Shown: positions 7,720-16,938, numbered from the stretch's first letter. The stretch: 64,000 nt of DNA from CAZSHG01 sp964459995 (GCA_964459995.1 CAYWOR010000003.1:62001-126000), one strand, 5' to 3'. Notes: generated by a model not told the origin, from the sequence alone. Program-made: numbers and translations.

Positions 7720-8631
7720 TTATCCCCCTTTGCAGACAACAAAACAATCCCTCCACCAAATATCTTCGTATTGTGCTTTGAACTCTTCTAAAAGCTTCGA
7801 ATTGCGGATCTCTATTTTGATATTTTGACGAGCAAAGTTTATGAACCATTCGTCGAAACTTCCTTTTTGCAACACAACACCGCACCAAAGATAACCAGTA
7901 TCATTGACTTCTATTGACTTAACTATACTATATGTATAATCACCTTCGACAATATCTTGCCATAGTTCGCCTGAAGAAAGTTTTTTTAGAACTTCCTCCA
8001 CGAATAGGTTTTCCCCGAATTCCTGAAGTTCGACGTTTATTAAGCTATCGTCCCTATCTCTTCGCCATGTGAAAAAAGTGTCGTAGCCGTTTATCGATTC
8101 AAAATCGACCCGTTTGCCGACAACTTCCCGCATTATACTCCGAATACTGTCTCTCTCACTTTTGTGGATAAGCGTATCCATAGAAAATAATCCGTGAAGT
8201 TGCTGATTGACAATAATGGGCCTTACGACATTGCGAAAAAGGGCATCCTGATGTTTGGAATATGTTTCCTTGATACAATCCCATGTCGGCGGATCTTTCG
8301 TGTTCTCGTCAATCCATTTGACTTTGAGCGCGCAAAGCGATTCCGTTGGCTCCATATTGAAATAGCTTTCCAAAACAGCCAGTTCGAGTCCGTCACGAAT
8401 GCACTCGGCCAGAACGGATAGTTCATCGATATTCTCTCTGCCATAACACTTTCCGTAAGTTCTAATTCTATATTCGATGTCATCTTGGTAAATCGGTATT
8501 TCACCGACCATGGCTATAATTGCAGGCCCTTTTCTCTCGCAACAAAGCAAAAACACCCCGGCAACAATCGCCATAACAATAGTGATTGAACTGATTCCTT
8601 TGCGCCATATTTTATTACTGGTGTGTGTCAT
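7720..8631 (-). CDS. membrane-anchored SurA/PrsA-like chaperone-type protein
   Basis: A 303-residue protein with an N-terminal hydrophobic segment (about 14-30) ending in LLCCERK. The two cysteines could carry lipid, although the lipobox is imperfect. The first mature part (AMVGEIPIYQDDIEYRI) matches the start of SurA/PrsA-type foldases (the V.G..I...D motif). It is followed by a mostly helical region and no recognisable parvulin domain. It sits between two large fibre genes in the same orientation, 20 bases after the kelch protein, so a dedicated periplasmic chaperone for the fibres is a reasonable inference. No clear Shine-Dalgarno site precedes the ATG. Confidence 0.6.
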   Translation of the reverse strand: MTHTSNKIWRKGISSITIVMAIVAGVFLLCCERKGPAIIAMVGEIPIYQDDIEYRIRTYGKCYGRENIDELSVLAECIRDGLELAVLESYFNMEPTESLCALKVKWIDENTKDPPTWDCIKETYSKHQDALFRNVVRPIIVNQQLHGLFSMDTLIHKSERDSIRSIMREVVGKRVDFESINGYDTFFTWRRDRDDSLINVELQEFGENLFVEEVLKKLSSGELWQDIVEGDYTYSIVKSIEVNDTGYLWCGVVLQKGSFDEWFINFARQNIKIEIRNSKLLEEFKAQYEDIWWRDCFVVCKGG

Positions 8632-8651
8632 GAATTGAGCAACTACGCCGT

Positions 8652-11279
8652 TTAGTCTTTTTGGAACCAGTAAAAATCCAGCCCGGGAGGAGTGTATTGG
8701 TAATTAATCGCAGTAACTCCGCTACTCGCCGTTCCTCCCATAGCATAGATCTTTCCCCCTGTCTCGGCGGCCGCATGCTGTTGTCTGGCCAAAGGCATTG
8801 AGCTCTTTGTAGCCCATGTGTTCGTGGCGGGATTGTATTCCTCGTTGCTGGAAATATAACCGACGCCATTCTGGTCGTAACCGCCTATCGCGTAAATTTT
8901 ATTGTTCACGGTAGTTGCAGTTAGATACCTTCTTGCTGTGGGCATAGACGCTTTGGTCGTCCAGGAATCCGTAACAGGATCATACTGCTGGTTGAGAGTC
9001 AAATTTGTTGCACTGCCGACAATGTCGAGAGCGCCACCGATTAAGTAAACCTTATTATCAACAGTTGCGGAAGCTAAACGAGTTCTCGCTGTCGGTAAAA
9101 TTGTCTTCAATGCCCACGAGTTTGTGGCGGGGTTATACTCTTGATTATAAAAAGAGACCGGAGCTATATCACCGCCCATCACATATATTCTTCCGTTTGC
9201 GGCGGCTCCGGCAGAAGCTCTCATGGCAAAACTACCAGAAGCCTTTGTAGTCCATGTGTCCGTTGCGGGATCGTATTCTTCATTCGTGGTAGTTGCGGGA
9301 TAGCCACCTATGGCATAAATTTTATTATTTATGGCGACAGCCACTAAATCGTATCTTGCCGTTGGCATCGATGTTTTCGTCGTCCACGAGTTTGTTGCGG
9401 GGTCATACTCCTCATTAAGAGAAAGAGGGCCATATCCGCCTAAAACATAGACTTTACCGCCCACAGCCGCGGCGGCAATACTTCTTCTCGCGGTTGGCAT
9501 CGAGGCTCTTATCAACCAACTATCCCCTGAACCGCTCGAACCGTAATAACCTGTGTAGGTCCACCCCGTTCGCGCGGAGGAATCGGGAAAGGCCACATAA
9601 GCGCCGGAGGGAATTCCGCCGCCGGAGGGAGTTTCCCATGTAGCGAGACCGTCAGCATCCGAGGTCAGGACTTTGCCGGTTCCGGGGGTTCCGCCGGTGA
9701 TCTTCACCTGACCGGCAACCTCGAGTTCCGCCGAAGGGGTGAATGTTCCTATACCCACATTGCCGCCGTTTTGGTTGAGAATTAGATAACCGTCATCGAC
9801 AATATATCTGAGATACTGATGCCACGTAAAAGGGGCGGATGCGCCCGTTCGAACAGATAAGACCATGTCTTGGTTGGAGAGAGTGTGGTTGTTTCTGAAA
9901 CCTATATATCCCATGGCATTATCTCTTCTTTCTAAGAGAAGTATGCCTGTCGCGTCGATACCGGTCGTGGCATCGCCCGCCACCGATAAACGAATATAAT
10001 CGCTGGTGTTGTTTGAATAAACATCCAAAACTTTCTCCGGTTCTTGATTGAAGATACCCACTCTTTCGTCGGATGTGAGAGTGAGAGGATAAATCAATGA
10101 ACTTGTCCCGCGTTTCGTTACTCTGAAATCCATTCTTGTTCCATAAGCGGTGGATGTGAGGTTTTCATCTGCAAGAACTCTAATATTCGCTGAATTTGCG
10201 AAAGAAACTCCATTCCAACCGGCTGACCCTATGTTTGATATAATAACACCTGAATCCAACGGTTCGGGCAATAATACTGTCCCCCCAGCTCTTCTAAACT
10301 TAAGTTGCGCCGATGTCGTGGAATAACTTTCTAAAATTTCTGTAACTTGAGAACCTGAATGGTTTGTTACATGTAAATTTGCTTGAGGTGAATCCGTTCC
10401 GATACCTACATTGCCGCTACCTGTGATACGCAACTTCTCGTTCCGAATTGCGGTTCCACTTTCTGTTGTTCCAAATGCCCAATAAGTTCCATACTTACCG
10501 GGTTCCCAATTTTCCTCGGCCCTCCCGAGCATTGTTATTTGCGCCGACGTCCAATCCGTGCCGTCGTGGCCTCTCGCGGCAAAACCGACCATAATATCAT
10601 CGGCCAACAACGCTGACGGCGAAGCCTTTGTGCCCCTGGCAATCTTCGAAAGAATCTGTCCGGTAGGAGTGGAAGTGCCGCCATAATAAGATAACAACTG
10701 AAATGATGCGAAATTTGCAGTATATTGATTTACAACCGATGCGGTAACAGAGCCAGTAGGAATCTCGTTATCTCCAATAGCTATCTGACCCCCTTCCTCG
10801 TAAATTACGCTTTGCTCGATATCCGATGTTCCGGCGCCTTTGTAAATGTGATGACCTTGGTCGATTCCGGTGATATCGACTCCATCGATTACATATCCTG
10901 CAGTATCGGTATATGTGGCGCGATGGGCATAGGGCATCGAGGTCATTTTCTCGCGCGGAGTCAAAGTCTCCGAACCCACCTGAACCTCGATCCAGTATTG
11001 TGTATCGAAATCCAGAGTAATAGGTGTGCTCTCACCGAGGGTAACGTCGAAAAAACCGTTTGTAACCGGAACAGAGCTATGAGTTTCTGTCCAAAGTGCT
11101 GTCCCTCCGGAAACAACATTGAATATCCTGAAAGTGATATTAACAGGGGTTGTGATAACATTGCCGCCGGGGTTTGTCAGCTTGCCCTGATATGACAATG
11201 TCCGAGGGACTTGGGCAAAAAGCCCCACAACAGTAATCAGCATGATGATTATTACGAGTTTCATGTCGATGCTTCTCAT
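8652..11279 (-). CDS. large secreted protein with N-terminal fibre module and C-terminal kelch beta-propeller
   Basis: An 875-residue protein. The signal peptide is about residues 1-23 (KLVIIIMLITVVGLFAQ), followed by the same beta-rich module as the 4528-7461 protein (LSYQGKLTNPGG, NITFRIF, LTPREKMTSMPYAHRA). The middle has VGIGT.SP..LHV-type phrases found in fibre shafts. From about residue 590 to 865 there are six kelch repeats, each with a hydrophobic strand, a GG pair and NEEYDPATNSW-like ends (KVYVLGGY, KIYAIGGY, RIYVMGGD, KVYLIGGA, KIYAIGGY, KIYAMGGT). This should fold as a six-bladed propeller, a common ligand-binding head. AAGGAG lies seven bases before the ATG. Spacing to its neighbours is 15 and 20 bases, so it is in the operon. 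Confidence 0.8.
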   Translation of the reverse strand: MRSIDMKLVIIIMLITVVGLFAQVPRTLSYQGKLTNPGGNVITTPVNITFRIFNVVSGGTALWTETHSSVPVTNGFFDVTLGESTPITLDFDTQYWIEVQVGSETLTPREKMTSMPYAHRATYTDTAGYVIDGVDITGIDQGHHIYKGAGTSDIEQSVIYEEGGQIAIGDNEIPTGSVTASVVNQYTANFASFQLLSYYGGTSTPTGQILSKIARGTKASPSALLADDIMVGFAARGHDGTDWTSAQITMLGRAEENWEPGKYGTYWAFGTTESGTAIRNEKLRITGSGNVGIGTDSPQANLHVTNHSGSQVTEILESYSTTSAQLKFRRAGGTVLLPEPLDSGVIISNIGSAGWNGVSFANSANIRVLADENLTSTAYGTRMDFRVTKRGTSSLIYPLTLTSDERVGIFNQEPEKVLDVYSNNTSDYIRLSVAGDATTGIDATGILLLERRDNAMGYIGFRNNHTLSNQDMVLSVRTGASAPFTWHQYLRYIVDDGYLILNQNGGNVGIGTFTPSAELEVAGQVKITGGTPGTGKVLTSDADGLATWETPSGGGIPSGAYVAFPDSSARTGWTYTGYYGSSGSGDSWLIRASMPTARRSIAAAAVGGKVYVLGGYGPLSLNEEYDPATNSWTTKTSMPTARYDLVAVAINNKIYAIGGYPATTTNEEYDPATDTWTTKASGSFAMRASAGAAANGRIYVMGGDIAPVSFYNQEYNPATNSWALKTILPTARTRLASATVDNKVYLIGGALDIVGSATNLTLNQQYDPVTDSWTTKASMPTARRYLTATTVNNKIYAIGGYDQNGVGYISSNEEYNPATNTWATKSSMPLARQQHAAAETGGKIYAMGGTASSGVTAINYQYTPPGLDFYWFQKD
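8680..9525 (-). repeat. six tandem kelch repeats in coding sequence
   Basis: Six units of roughly 45-55 codons encode the propeller. DNA similarity is patchy (recurring blocks such as GTTGCGGG.TC.TA.TC.TC), so the repeats are old at the nucleotide level but regular in protein. Confidence 0.7.
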
Positions 11280-11294
11280 TCTCGCTCCTTGTAT

Positions 11295-13901
11295 TTACCA
11301 CCCATGATAGGGTCGATGAAGTTTATAATTTGTCGATTGTGATTTTGCCGAACAATTCGCCACTTTTAAGTTGTTTACCGAAGTTCCGTTGCCTTCGAGG
11401 CTCGCATCGCTTTGAACAACCTGAGCGCCCCAATTGTCGCCGAAATTCGCCGGTTGTGCGAAACGGGTGTAAATCGCTCCGCCTCCACGCCGTTGCGCAA
11501 GAATGATTCTGTCGCGCGAGTCGTAGAGTCTGTCGGTATCCGACCATGCGGCTATACTTGGGGTAACAACTGAACGGCTGGTTCCCGTGGGAGGAATATC
11601 AACATAAAGATAACCCCATGAACCTAATGAATAAGTCCCTGCGGCGACCCTCATCCATGAACCGGCGGCAGGATTCATTACAATTAATTGCGGAATAGTG
11701 AGACTCCCGGTTCCGTTGTCGATTATCGCGGTGCCCTCTGGAATTATGAGGATACCTTGTGTTCTGGCATTTTCCCCCCATGTCGCACGCGCTTCGAGAT
11801 GGTTGTCGATTCTCACCGAACCGTTGACATGAAGATTCGCAGTGGGGCTTGTCGTCCCGATTCCGATATTAGTTCCGTTGTTATATAGATTACTTGTCGC
11901 GATCCAGGTTGTTCCGTTGTGGCGAAGAGTCTGGTTTGCTGTGCCCGAACCTACGCCGCCGCCAACTAATCCATCGACATACTGCTTCGATGCCGCATGT
12001 GCATTTGCAGTAGGCGTAACAGGGATAACAACCTGCTCTGTGAAACGACCCGTGCCGGACACATCGAGTTTGTATGAAGGGCTTGTCGTCCCAACACCGA
12101 GATTGCCTGCAAAATATGCATGCCCATTCGTAAGACTTATCGATGCGTTTCGTGTTCCGGCTGAAGTAAATAGAATTTGATGTCCCCATCCGGCAATAGG
12201 CAGTTTACTCGTTCCCGTTCCGGCGTTGGTGTGTGCATAGACAATTCCATATTGGGTTCCAAAATCATTTGAAGCCGTGCTAATTGGATAACCTTCGGAA
12301 ATAGACCATATGCCCTGCACTTGAGAAGAGTTGTATGTTCCATAAGATCCGAGCCTGCTTGTTTTTACAGCGCCAATCACATCCAGTTTAACAGCCGGGC
12401 TTGCCGTCCCAATTCCGAGCCTTGCGTTTGTGTTGTCCCAGTGGAGATTGTTTGAACCCGCGAACGATGTGCCCAGCTTATACTGGACATTTCCGTCATT
12501 ACCGCCGGGGGAGGGAGTTGCTCCGGCGGCATCTATTGTTAGCGTGTTGCCGGCGAGGGTTGTAGTAACACCGCCCGAACCCGCATATGTTAGTGTTGTG
12601 GCAGAACCGATATTCGAGGAATTCGAGCCGTCGCTGGCTGTCCAATAGTTGTAATTGTCGTAATCGCTGTCGTGGACATGCTCTGGTGTATAAACCCTCA
12701 GGTTTCCGTCTTTGAATTCATAAATGGGCTTATTGACCATCAATCGCATCGATGTGGTTGTATTATGCATGATCCCTATCATGATATACACCTTGCCATC
12801 TTCAGTTGAAGGCAAGGTCTGCGTCCAGAAGTCATTATTAACTCCACCGGCTCCGTCCAGAACAAAGTTTCCGTTTGAGTTAATGGTGCCCTTAAGATAT
12901 AGCGGCATATAAGCAGAAAACCCAGTCGATTGGTTTAAGGTGTAATCAAGATTCGCCATGGTATAGCCTTCATACCAATAACTACTTGACGTCGCGCCTG
13001 CCGCAACTGTCCCATTGTAATAATAAGACACTATCGGCGATTCAATTCTGAACTCTGTTGAGGCAACGGTCTTTGTCGCGGCTGTCGTATTTCCTATGGT
13101 CAAGGGATACCATCTGCCGTCTGTTCCAGCCATGACTATTTTATATCTGGTAATCTCGGCTCCCGCCTGGAGACTACTGTTCCATCTGACAGTGTAGGAT
13201 TCAGTCGAGTCATAATCCGCCCAAACCCAATAGCCAGTTCCTGAAATAGTCGTGTAAGTTAGATAAACAACAGTTCCAACAGGCAGATGAGTGGTCAAGT
13301 TGCCGTTATTTCTTCGGCAAGCTATCGCACCTAAACCATTTAGATTTAAAGTTGTGCCGGTAGAAATCCCTGCGACACCTATTTTGTAAGCGATTTTAAG
13401 GCCGTCATAATACGCGGTTAAGCCGGTAATACTTCCGGTCCATGTTCCAGATGAACCTGATGTGTTACCTTCAACATAATAAACGCTATTTAAATCTTGG
13501 GCGGCTCCAATGTCTGTTCTTATCTCTTCAGGTGTTCTTTTCTGAACTACTCCCGTTCCAGAAACTGTGAGTATGTCGCCAGGGGCATTATTGATGGTTC
13601 TTACCCTGACATCGCCATCTATATCGAGTTTCGAGCTTGGAAGCGGGATTCCTATTCCTACCTTATCCGAGGCTATATACGCGTCTTCGCCGGATTGGCC
13701 AATTTCGAGCCCCACAGCCATTGGCGACATTGGCCTTTCGCGTATGTCGGCACTATCCGAGAGCATCTCTTCATCGATAAAGCTCATAACACTTTCAACC
13801 GGGCGAGCAACCATCGATTCATCCGGCTTAAGCTCACTTTGAGCATATAAGCATAATACTAAAGCCAATAGGACTGAAATGAAATGGGTCTTTGTAAACA
13901 T
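11295..13901 (-). CDS. large secreted fibre-like protein (868 residues)
   Basis: Signal peptide KTHFISVLLALVLCLYAQS, then an acidic stretch and VGIGIPLPSSKLDIDGDVRVR, the first of several V.IGT.SP...LDV phrases (also LGIGTASPAVKLDVIG and LGVGTTSPSYKLDVSG). These phrases are typical of tail-fibre and surface-fibre shafts. The C-terminus has NWGAQVVQSDASLEGNGT, close to a repeat in the 4528-7461 protein, and ends YKLHRPYHGW, matching that protein's YQLHRNY tail. The N-terminal YQGKLT module of the other two is absent. I chose the ATG at 13899-13901; a longer frame would begin with TTG six codons earlier, directly after the upstream stop. It follows the TrmB-like gene by 19 bases. Confidence 0.78.
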   Translation of the reverse strand: MFTKTHFISVLLALVLCLYAQSELKPDESMVARPVESVMSFIDEEMLSDSADIRERPMSPMAVGLEIGQSGEDAYIASDKVGIGIPLPSSKLDIDGDVRVRTINNAPGDILTVSGTGVVQKRTPEEIRTDIGAAQDLNSVYYVEGNTSGSSGTWTGSITGLTAYYDGLKIAYKIGVAGISTGTTLNLNGLGAIACRRNNGNLTTHLPVGTVVYLTYTTISGTGYWVWADYDSTESYTVRWNSSLQAGAEITRYKIVMAGTDGRWYPLTIGNTTAATKTVASTEFRIESPIVSYYYNGTVAAGATSSSYWYEGYTMANLDYTLNQSTGFSAYMPLYLKGTINSNGNFVLDGAGGVNNDFWTQTLPSTEDGKVYIMIGIMHNTTTSMRLMVNKPIYEFKDGNLRVYTPEHVHDSDYDNYNYWTASDGSNSSNIGSATTLTYAGSGGVTTTLAGNTLTIDAAGATPSPGGNDGNVQYKLGTSFAGSNNLHWDNTNARLGIGTASPAVKLDVIGAVKTSRLGSYGTYNSSQVQGIWSISEGYPISTASNDFGTQYGIVYAHTNAGTGTSKLPIAGWGHQILFTSAGTRNASISLTNGHAYFAGNLGVGTTSPSYKLDVSGTGRFTEQVVIPVTPTANAHAASKQYVDGLVGGGVGSGTANQTLRHNGTTWIATSNLYNNGTNIGIGTTSPTANLHVNGSVRIDNHLEARATWGENARTQGILIIPEGTAIIDNGTGSLTIPQLIVMNPAAGSWMRVAAGTYSLGSWGYLYVDIPPTGTSRSVVTPSIAAWSDTDRLYDSRDRIILAQRRGGGAIYTRFAQPANFGDNWGAQVVQSDASLEGNGTSVNNLKVANCSAKSQSTNYKLHRPYHGW

Positions 13902-13920
13902 TTCAACTTCTCTTATCAAA

Positions 13921-14754
13921 CTATTTGAAATTTTCTAAATCCTCGACTTTGAGCGGGGTTGCTTTCTCCCAGAGGTAATCGAACGCATTAATCTGCATTG
14001 CCACAAGCTGTCTGTTCTGTGTTACTATCGCAAGCATCTCCTCGGGGGATTTGTTTTTTGCCATTGTGGTGATCGAGCCGACTTCGCCGAAAATAATTAT
14101 CTTCAAAGGCAAAGACGGTAGATGCCTTACAAATTGGTTTCCGCTCTCGATCGAATTCCGCACCATCTCTCTGAAATCGGAGGATCGGAGCATTTCCGTC
14201 TCGACAAGTATCAGCCTGCATTTGACTGGTGGCGGTGTTTGGGGTGGGGGCTGTATCTTTGCAGGTTCTTTGCCGGAAGCTCTAAGTTGTGGGACAAGTA
14301 AAGGCGGTTTCGACATTATCCGCATAACCGCGTTTTCAAGAACAAAGGGACGTGTGAGCTCTTTCGTGATGTTCGCGCCGTGAAGAACTATTAGCTCCTG
14401 ACTCGAATCGGATCGCGCGCTATGTTCGTCGAAACTCGCTTGAGCCTCCATAGTAGTCTTCTCGGCAAGCTCTTCCATCTCTTCGCCCAGCCGTTTCGTC
14501 TCCATGATTCTCTTTTTCAATATCGGTTTCAGAAAGTCGTTTGGGGACAAAGCCCTATAACGAACCGGCTTCGATTGGATTTCGAAGATAACACCCTTTT
14601 CGATTAGGCTTTTCGCAATCGAATAGGCTGTAGTTCTTTTGACGTTCGATATTTCGACACATTCATCGATAGTCGCCTCGCTGAGTTTTAATAGCGCTGT
14701 ATAAAGCTCCGCCTCGTTTTCCGTGAATCCGAATTTCAGCAAACTGGCTTTCAT
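13921..14754 (-). CDS. TrmB-family transcriptional regulator
   Basis: A 277-residue protein. Residues 1-75 form a winged helix of the TrmB type (LLKFGFTENEAELYTALLKL, then VKRTTAYSIAKSLIEKGVI). A short coiled coil follows (about 85-110), then a C-terminal effector-like region interrupted by a proline-rich linker (IQPPPQTPPP). TrmB proteins bind DNA and small ligands, often sugars, and usually control adjacent genes. As the first gene of the fibre operon it is likely an autoregulator. The start is the ATG at 14752-14754, which has AGGA seven bases upstream; a longer frame needs a TTG and lacks a site. The ligand cannot be guessed from the sequence. Confidence 0.8.
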   Translation of the reverse strand: MKASLLKFGFTENEAELYTALLKLSEATIDECVEISNVKRTTAYSIAKSLIEKGVIFEIQSKPVRYRALSPNDFLKPILKKRIMETKRLGEEMEELAEKTTMEAQASFDEHSARSDSSQELIVLHGANITKELTRPFVLENAVMRIMSKPPLLVPQLRASGKEPAKIQPPPQTPPPVKCRLILVETEMLRSSDFREMVRNSIESGNQFVRHLPSLPLKIIIFGEVGSITTMAKNKSPEEMLAIVTQNRQLVAMQINAFDYLWEKATPLKVEDLENFK

Positions 14755-14794
14755 AAAAATCCTTTTTTTGTCGTTCAGTTTGAATAACAAAAGC

Positions 14795-14823
14795 AAAGTA
14801 ATTTATGAATATCCTTTCGTCAA
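14795..14823 (-). promoter_or_regulatory. promoter of the regulator-fibre operon
   Basis: On the minus strand TTGACG (14818-14823), a 17-base spacer and TACTTT (14795-14800) lie 40 bases before the regulator ATG. The surrounding AT-rich sequence could hold the regulator's own operator, but I see no perfect dyad in it. Confidence 0.5.
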
Positions 14824-14873
14824 GCTTTTTTTTTATCGAAATCGCTTTTTTTTTTTGAGGAATTTTTTTCGTA

Positions 14874-14902
14874 TAAAAAAATCCCGACCAAAGGCCGGGA
14901 TT
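14874..14902 (-). terminator. intrinsic terminator after the 14927-16687 gene
   Basis: Stem AATCCCG/CGGGATT (14880-14886 with 14896-14902), extended by CC/GG, followed on the minus strand by a run of T. It separates the exported-protein gene from the fibre operon. Confidence 0.8.
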
Positions 14903-14926
14903 AGAGAAGCCTATCGATGTTTTGAC

Positions 14927-16687
14927 TTAGGGCAGATCAGTCCGCGCCCAAAGCTGAACCCGAATCGACTGCGCGCCAATGCCCGTATAATATCGCGGCA
15001 CAACGAATTTGAACCAAAGATTCTGGCTGTTCGCGCCATCGACGCAATAGGAGACACCCTCCCCCATTCCGAGGATAGGGCCGGTCGCCCAAGTTAAAGT
15101 GTTCGATAGAAGGTGATTATCGTCGAAAGCAGGAGGCGTGGTTGACGTATTGAACTGGCCGAAAACAGTAGTCGTATCCCAAGCGACATGGTCGTCGAGA
15201 ATCCATCCGGGAGGAACATCGCTTACAACCAAGCCCAAATCTACCGGCACTGTGCCGGCGTTCGTTATGGAGATATAATCCGAGGCTGTCATCATAACCG
15301 TTTCGAGCGGCATGAGAGTATCCGGAACAGTCCAAGAACTGCGCGAGAGGATGAGGTCGATCTCGTCGGGCATGGCGTGTTTGAGCCATCCGGTGTTGAC
15401 CGCACCCGCGCCGTCGTTGAATGTCCAGCGATATTGAATCGTATCGACCCATGCGCAACGGTAAAGCACACTTTGGGTGAAATTCGATCCGTCAACATAG
15501 CGGTGGTCGGAAGAGCCGGGGTAATAGGTAGTAACAGAGCCGTTATTCACCTCGAGCTGTTTGACAGTTGGAAGATTATTGTTGGCATCGGTATAGTTGC
15601 ATGAAAAATCGACCCAAACGGAATCGCGGTTGAAAGAGGAGCTTACGGCTGGAGCTAAGGTCGGCGCGGTGTTCGTGCCGATTGTGTAGTTATTGGTGTA
15701 GCAATACATCCCCGCCGCACGGGTAACGTCCATGATTTGGTATTGGAAATCGGTCAACCCGCTCAACCAAGCCGTAACAGTAGCGCAACCGGTGCCTATC
15801 GCCCTGCTCTGGTTCGGCCAAACGCCCCAGTCGTCATTCGTCAGAAGACTGATTGGAACCCTAACAGTAAAACTACTCGACCCATTAGGTCCCGACGAGA
15901 AAGTAACAGCGCCTAATCTTGTGTAATTATCCAAAGGATCGTCGTCGTCGGGGCCGGGCTTCCAGAATTTATAAAGTCCGTCTTGTATGTTGACAACAAG
16001 CAGATTCATATCTGCGATTACAACTGCATAGAACAGACTGTCGCGGAATTCAGACTCATTATTAAGAATTGGAATAGCCATTATATGGTAGTAATTGTAA
16101 TATGGGAAAAGGCTGTTGTGCCTGTCCTGCCATCCACCTGCAAGCGTAACATGGAAATAGAAATATGTGTCGTCATAGCCGCCGTAGAAATTCTGAATAT
16201 CATATGTATTCCATGAACGGCCATCGGCGACGAGATTGTTGAAGTCTCCCGACCCGAGAAAAACCCTTCTGTTCTCTGCTAATGGATTACTTGTCGGCAC
16301 GTTGTCCGGGCATTGGGTGGCGAAAGTGGATTCTGTCGTGCAGTCGAAGTAATACTCGACCGAGCCGGAGCCGGCGTTGGTTCTGCTTGCCTGCCATGTG
16401 TCCGCATAATGCGTTCCGCCGATGTTTGTCATATTAATCGCCGACAGCCATGTGCTTCCGGCGTCGGTGGAGGCGATGACTCTGGCGGAATTCACGGGAA
16501 GAACCGGCGCGTCGTTAAGCGTGTCGATGAAATCGGCATTGAACCAGGTAACCCCGCTTGCAACTGCGGCGGAATTGCATTGATTAACTATCTCGCGTGG
16601 AAAAGCGAGGCTGAACCCGAGGTCGAGTTGAGCGAAAGAGGTAACCGCGATAATCAGCATGACAAAACAAATCGATAGTCTATTCAT
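14927..16687 (-). CDS. exported protein of unknown function (586 residues)
   Basis: Signal peptide RLSICFVMLIIAVTSFAQ, cleaved before LDLGF. The mature part is rich in aromatic residues and beta structure: an N-terminal block with ARVIASTDAGSTWLSA, a central region with YDDTYFYFHVTLAGG, and a C-terminal block with VPDTLMPLETVMM and DYISITNAGTVPVDLGL, which looks like an immunoglobulin-like domain of secreted FCB proteins. No catalytic motif or sorting domain is recognised. It is a monocistronic gene with its own promoter, an upstream 10-bp dyad and a terminator. An extracellular or outer-surface role is likely. Confidence 0.75.
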   Translation of the reverse strand: MNRLSICFVMLIIAVTSFAQLDLGFSLAFPREIVNQCNSAAVASGVTWFNADFIDTLNDAPVLPVNSARVIASTDAGSTWLSAINMTNIGGTHYADTWQASRTNAGSGSVEYYFDCTTESTFATQCPDNVPTSNPLAENRRVFLGSGDFNNLVADGRSWNTYDIQNFYGGYDDTYFYFHVTLAGGWQDRHNSLFPYYNYYHIMAIPILNNESEFRDSLFYAVVIADMNLLVVNIQDGLYKFWKPGPDDDDPLDNYTRLGAVTFSSGPNGSSSFTVRVPISLLTNDDWGVWPNQSRAIGTGCATVTAWLSGLTDFQYQIMDVTRAAGMYCYTNNYTIGTNTAPTLAPAVSSSFNRDSVWVDFSCNYTDANNNLPTVKQLEVNNGSVTTYYPGSSDHRYVDGSNFTQSVLYRCAWVDTIQYRWTFNDGAGAVNTGWLKHAMPDEIDLILSRSSWTVPDTLMPLETVMMTASDYISITNAGTVPVDLGLVVSDVPPGWILDDHVAWDTTTVFGQFNTSTTPPAFDDNHLLSNTLTWATGPILGMGEGVSYCVDGANSQNLWFKFVVPRYYTGIGAQSIRVQLWARTDLP

Positions 16688-16727
16688 ATTGCTCCCTTGT
16701 TAACAGAACAAAAGTTTCAACGCAATA

Positions 16728-16755
16728 AATATACGACCCTTCGCAATATATTCAA
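16728..16755 (-). promoter_or_regulatory. promoter of the exported-protein gene
   Basis: On the minus strand TTGAAT (16750-16755), a 16-base spacer and TATATT (16728-16733). The leader is about 33 bases and has AAGGGAG just before the ATG at 16687. Confidence 0.5.
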
Positions 16756-16784
16756 GTTCTAAATTCGAGCATTGATTTTGAATA

Positions 16785-16809
16785 AAATTTACACTATTTG
16801 TGTAAATTT
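16785..16809. promoter_or_regulatory. perfect 10-bp inverted repeat, operator-like
   Basis: AAATTTACAC (16785-16794), loop TATTT, GTGTAAATTT (16800-16809). The arms pair perfectly, the centre is 5 bases, and the site lies about 30 bases upstream of the -35 box of the exported-protein gene. No U-run or G/C stem follows, so a protein-binding site fits better than a terminator. TTTGCATT occurs twice in the next 40 bases. Confidence 0.5.
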
Positions 16810-16903
16810 GCATTCATTAGCATGCATATTTACGCATATGTTTGCATTTATATTCGTGCTCTATTCGAATCTTCAAGTATCCCTAAACAAAATTGGCTTG
16901 CGT

Positions 16904-16938
16904 AAAAAAAACCGCTCGACAGAAAATCTGCAGAGCGG
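16904..16938 (-). terminator. intrinsic terminator of the butyrate operon
   Basis: CCGCTC/GAGCGG stem (16912-16917 with 16933-16938), extended by an inner CAGA/TCTG pairing, followed on the minus strand by eight T. It lies just after the last phosphotransbutyrylase gene. Confidence 0.85.

Noticed and set aside
4528..13901. Prophage tail-fibre region
   Set aside because: The shaft phrases look like tail fibres, but each gene has a signal peptide and there is no capsid, terminase, lysis or integrase gene.
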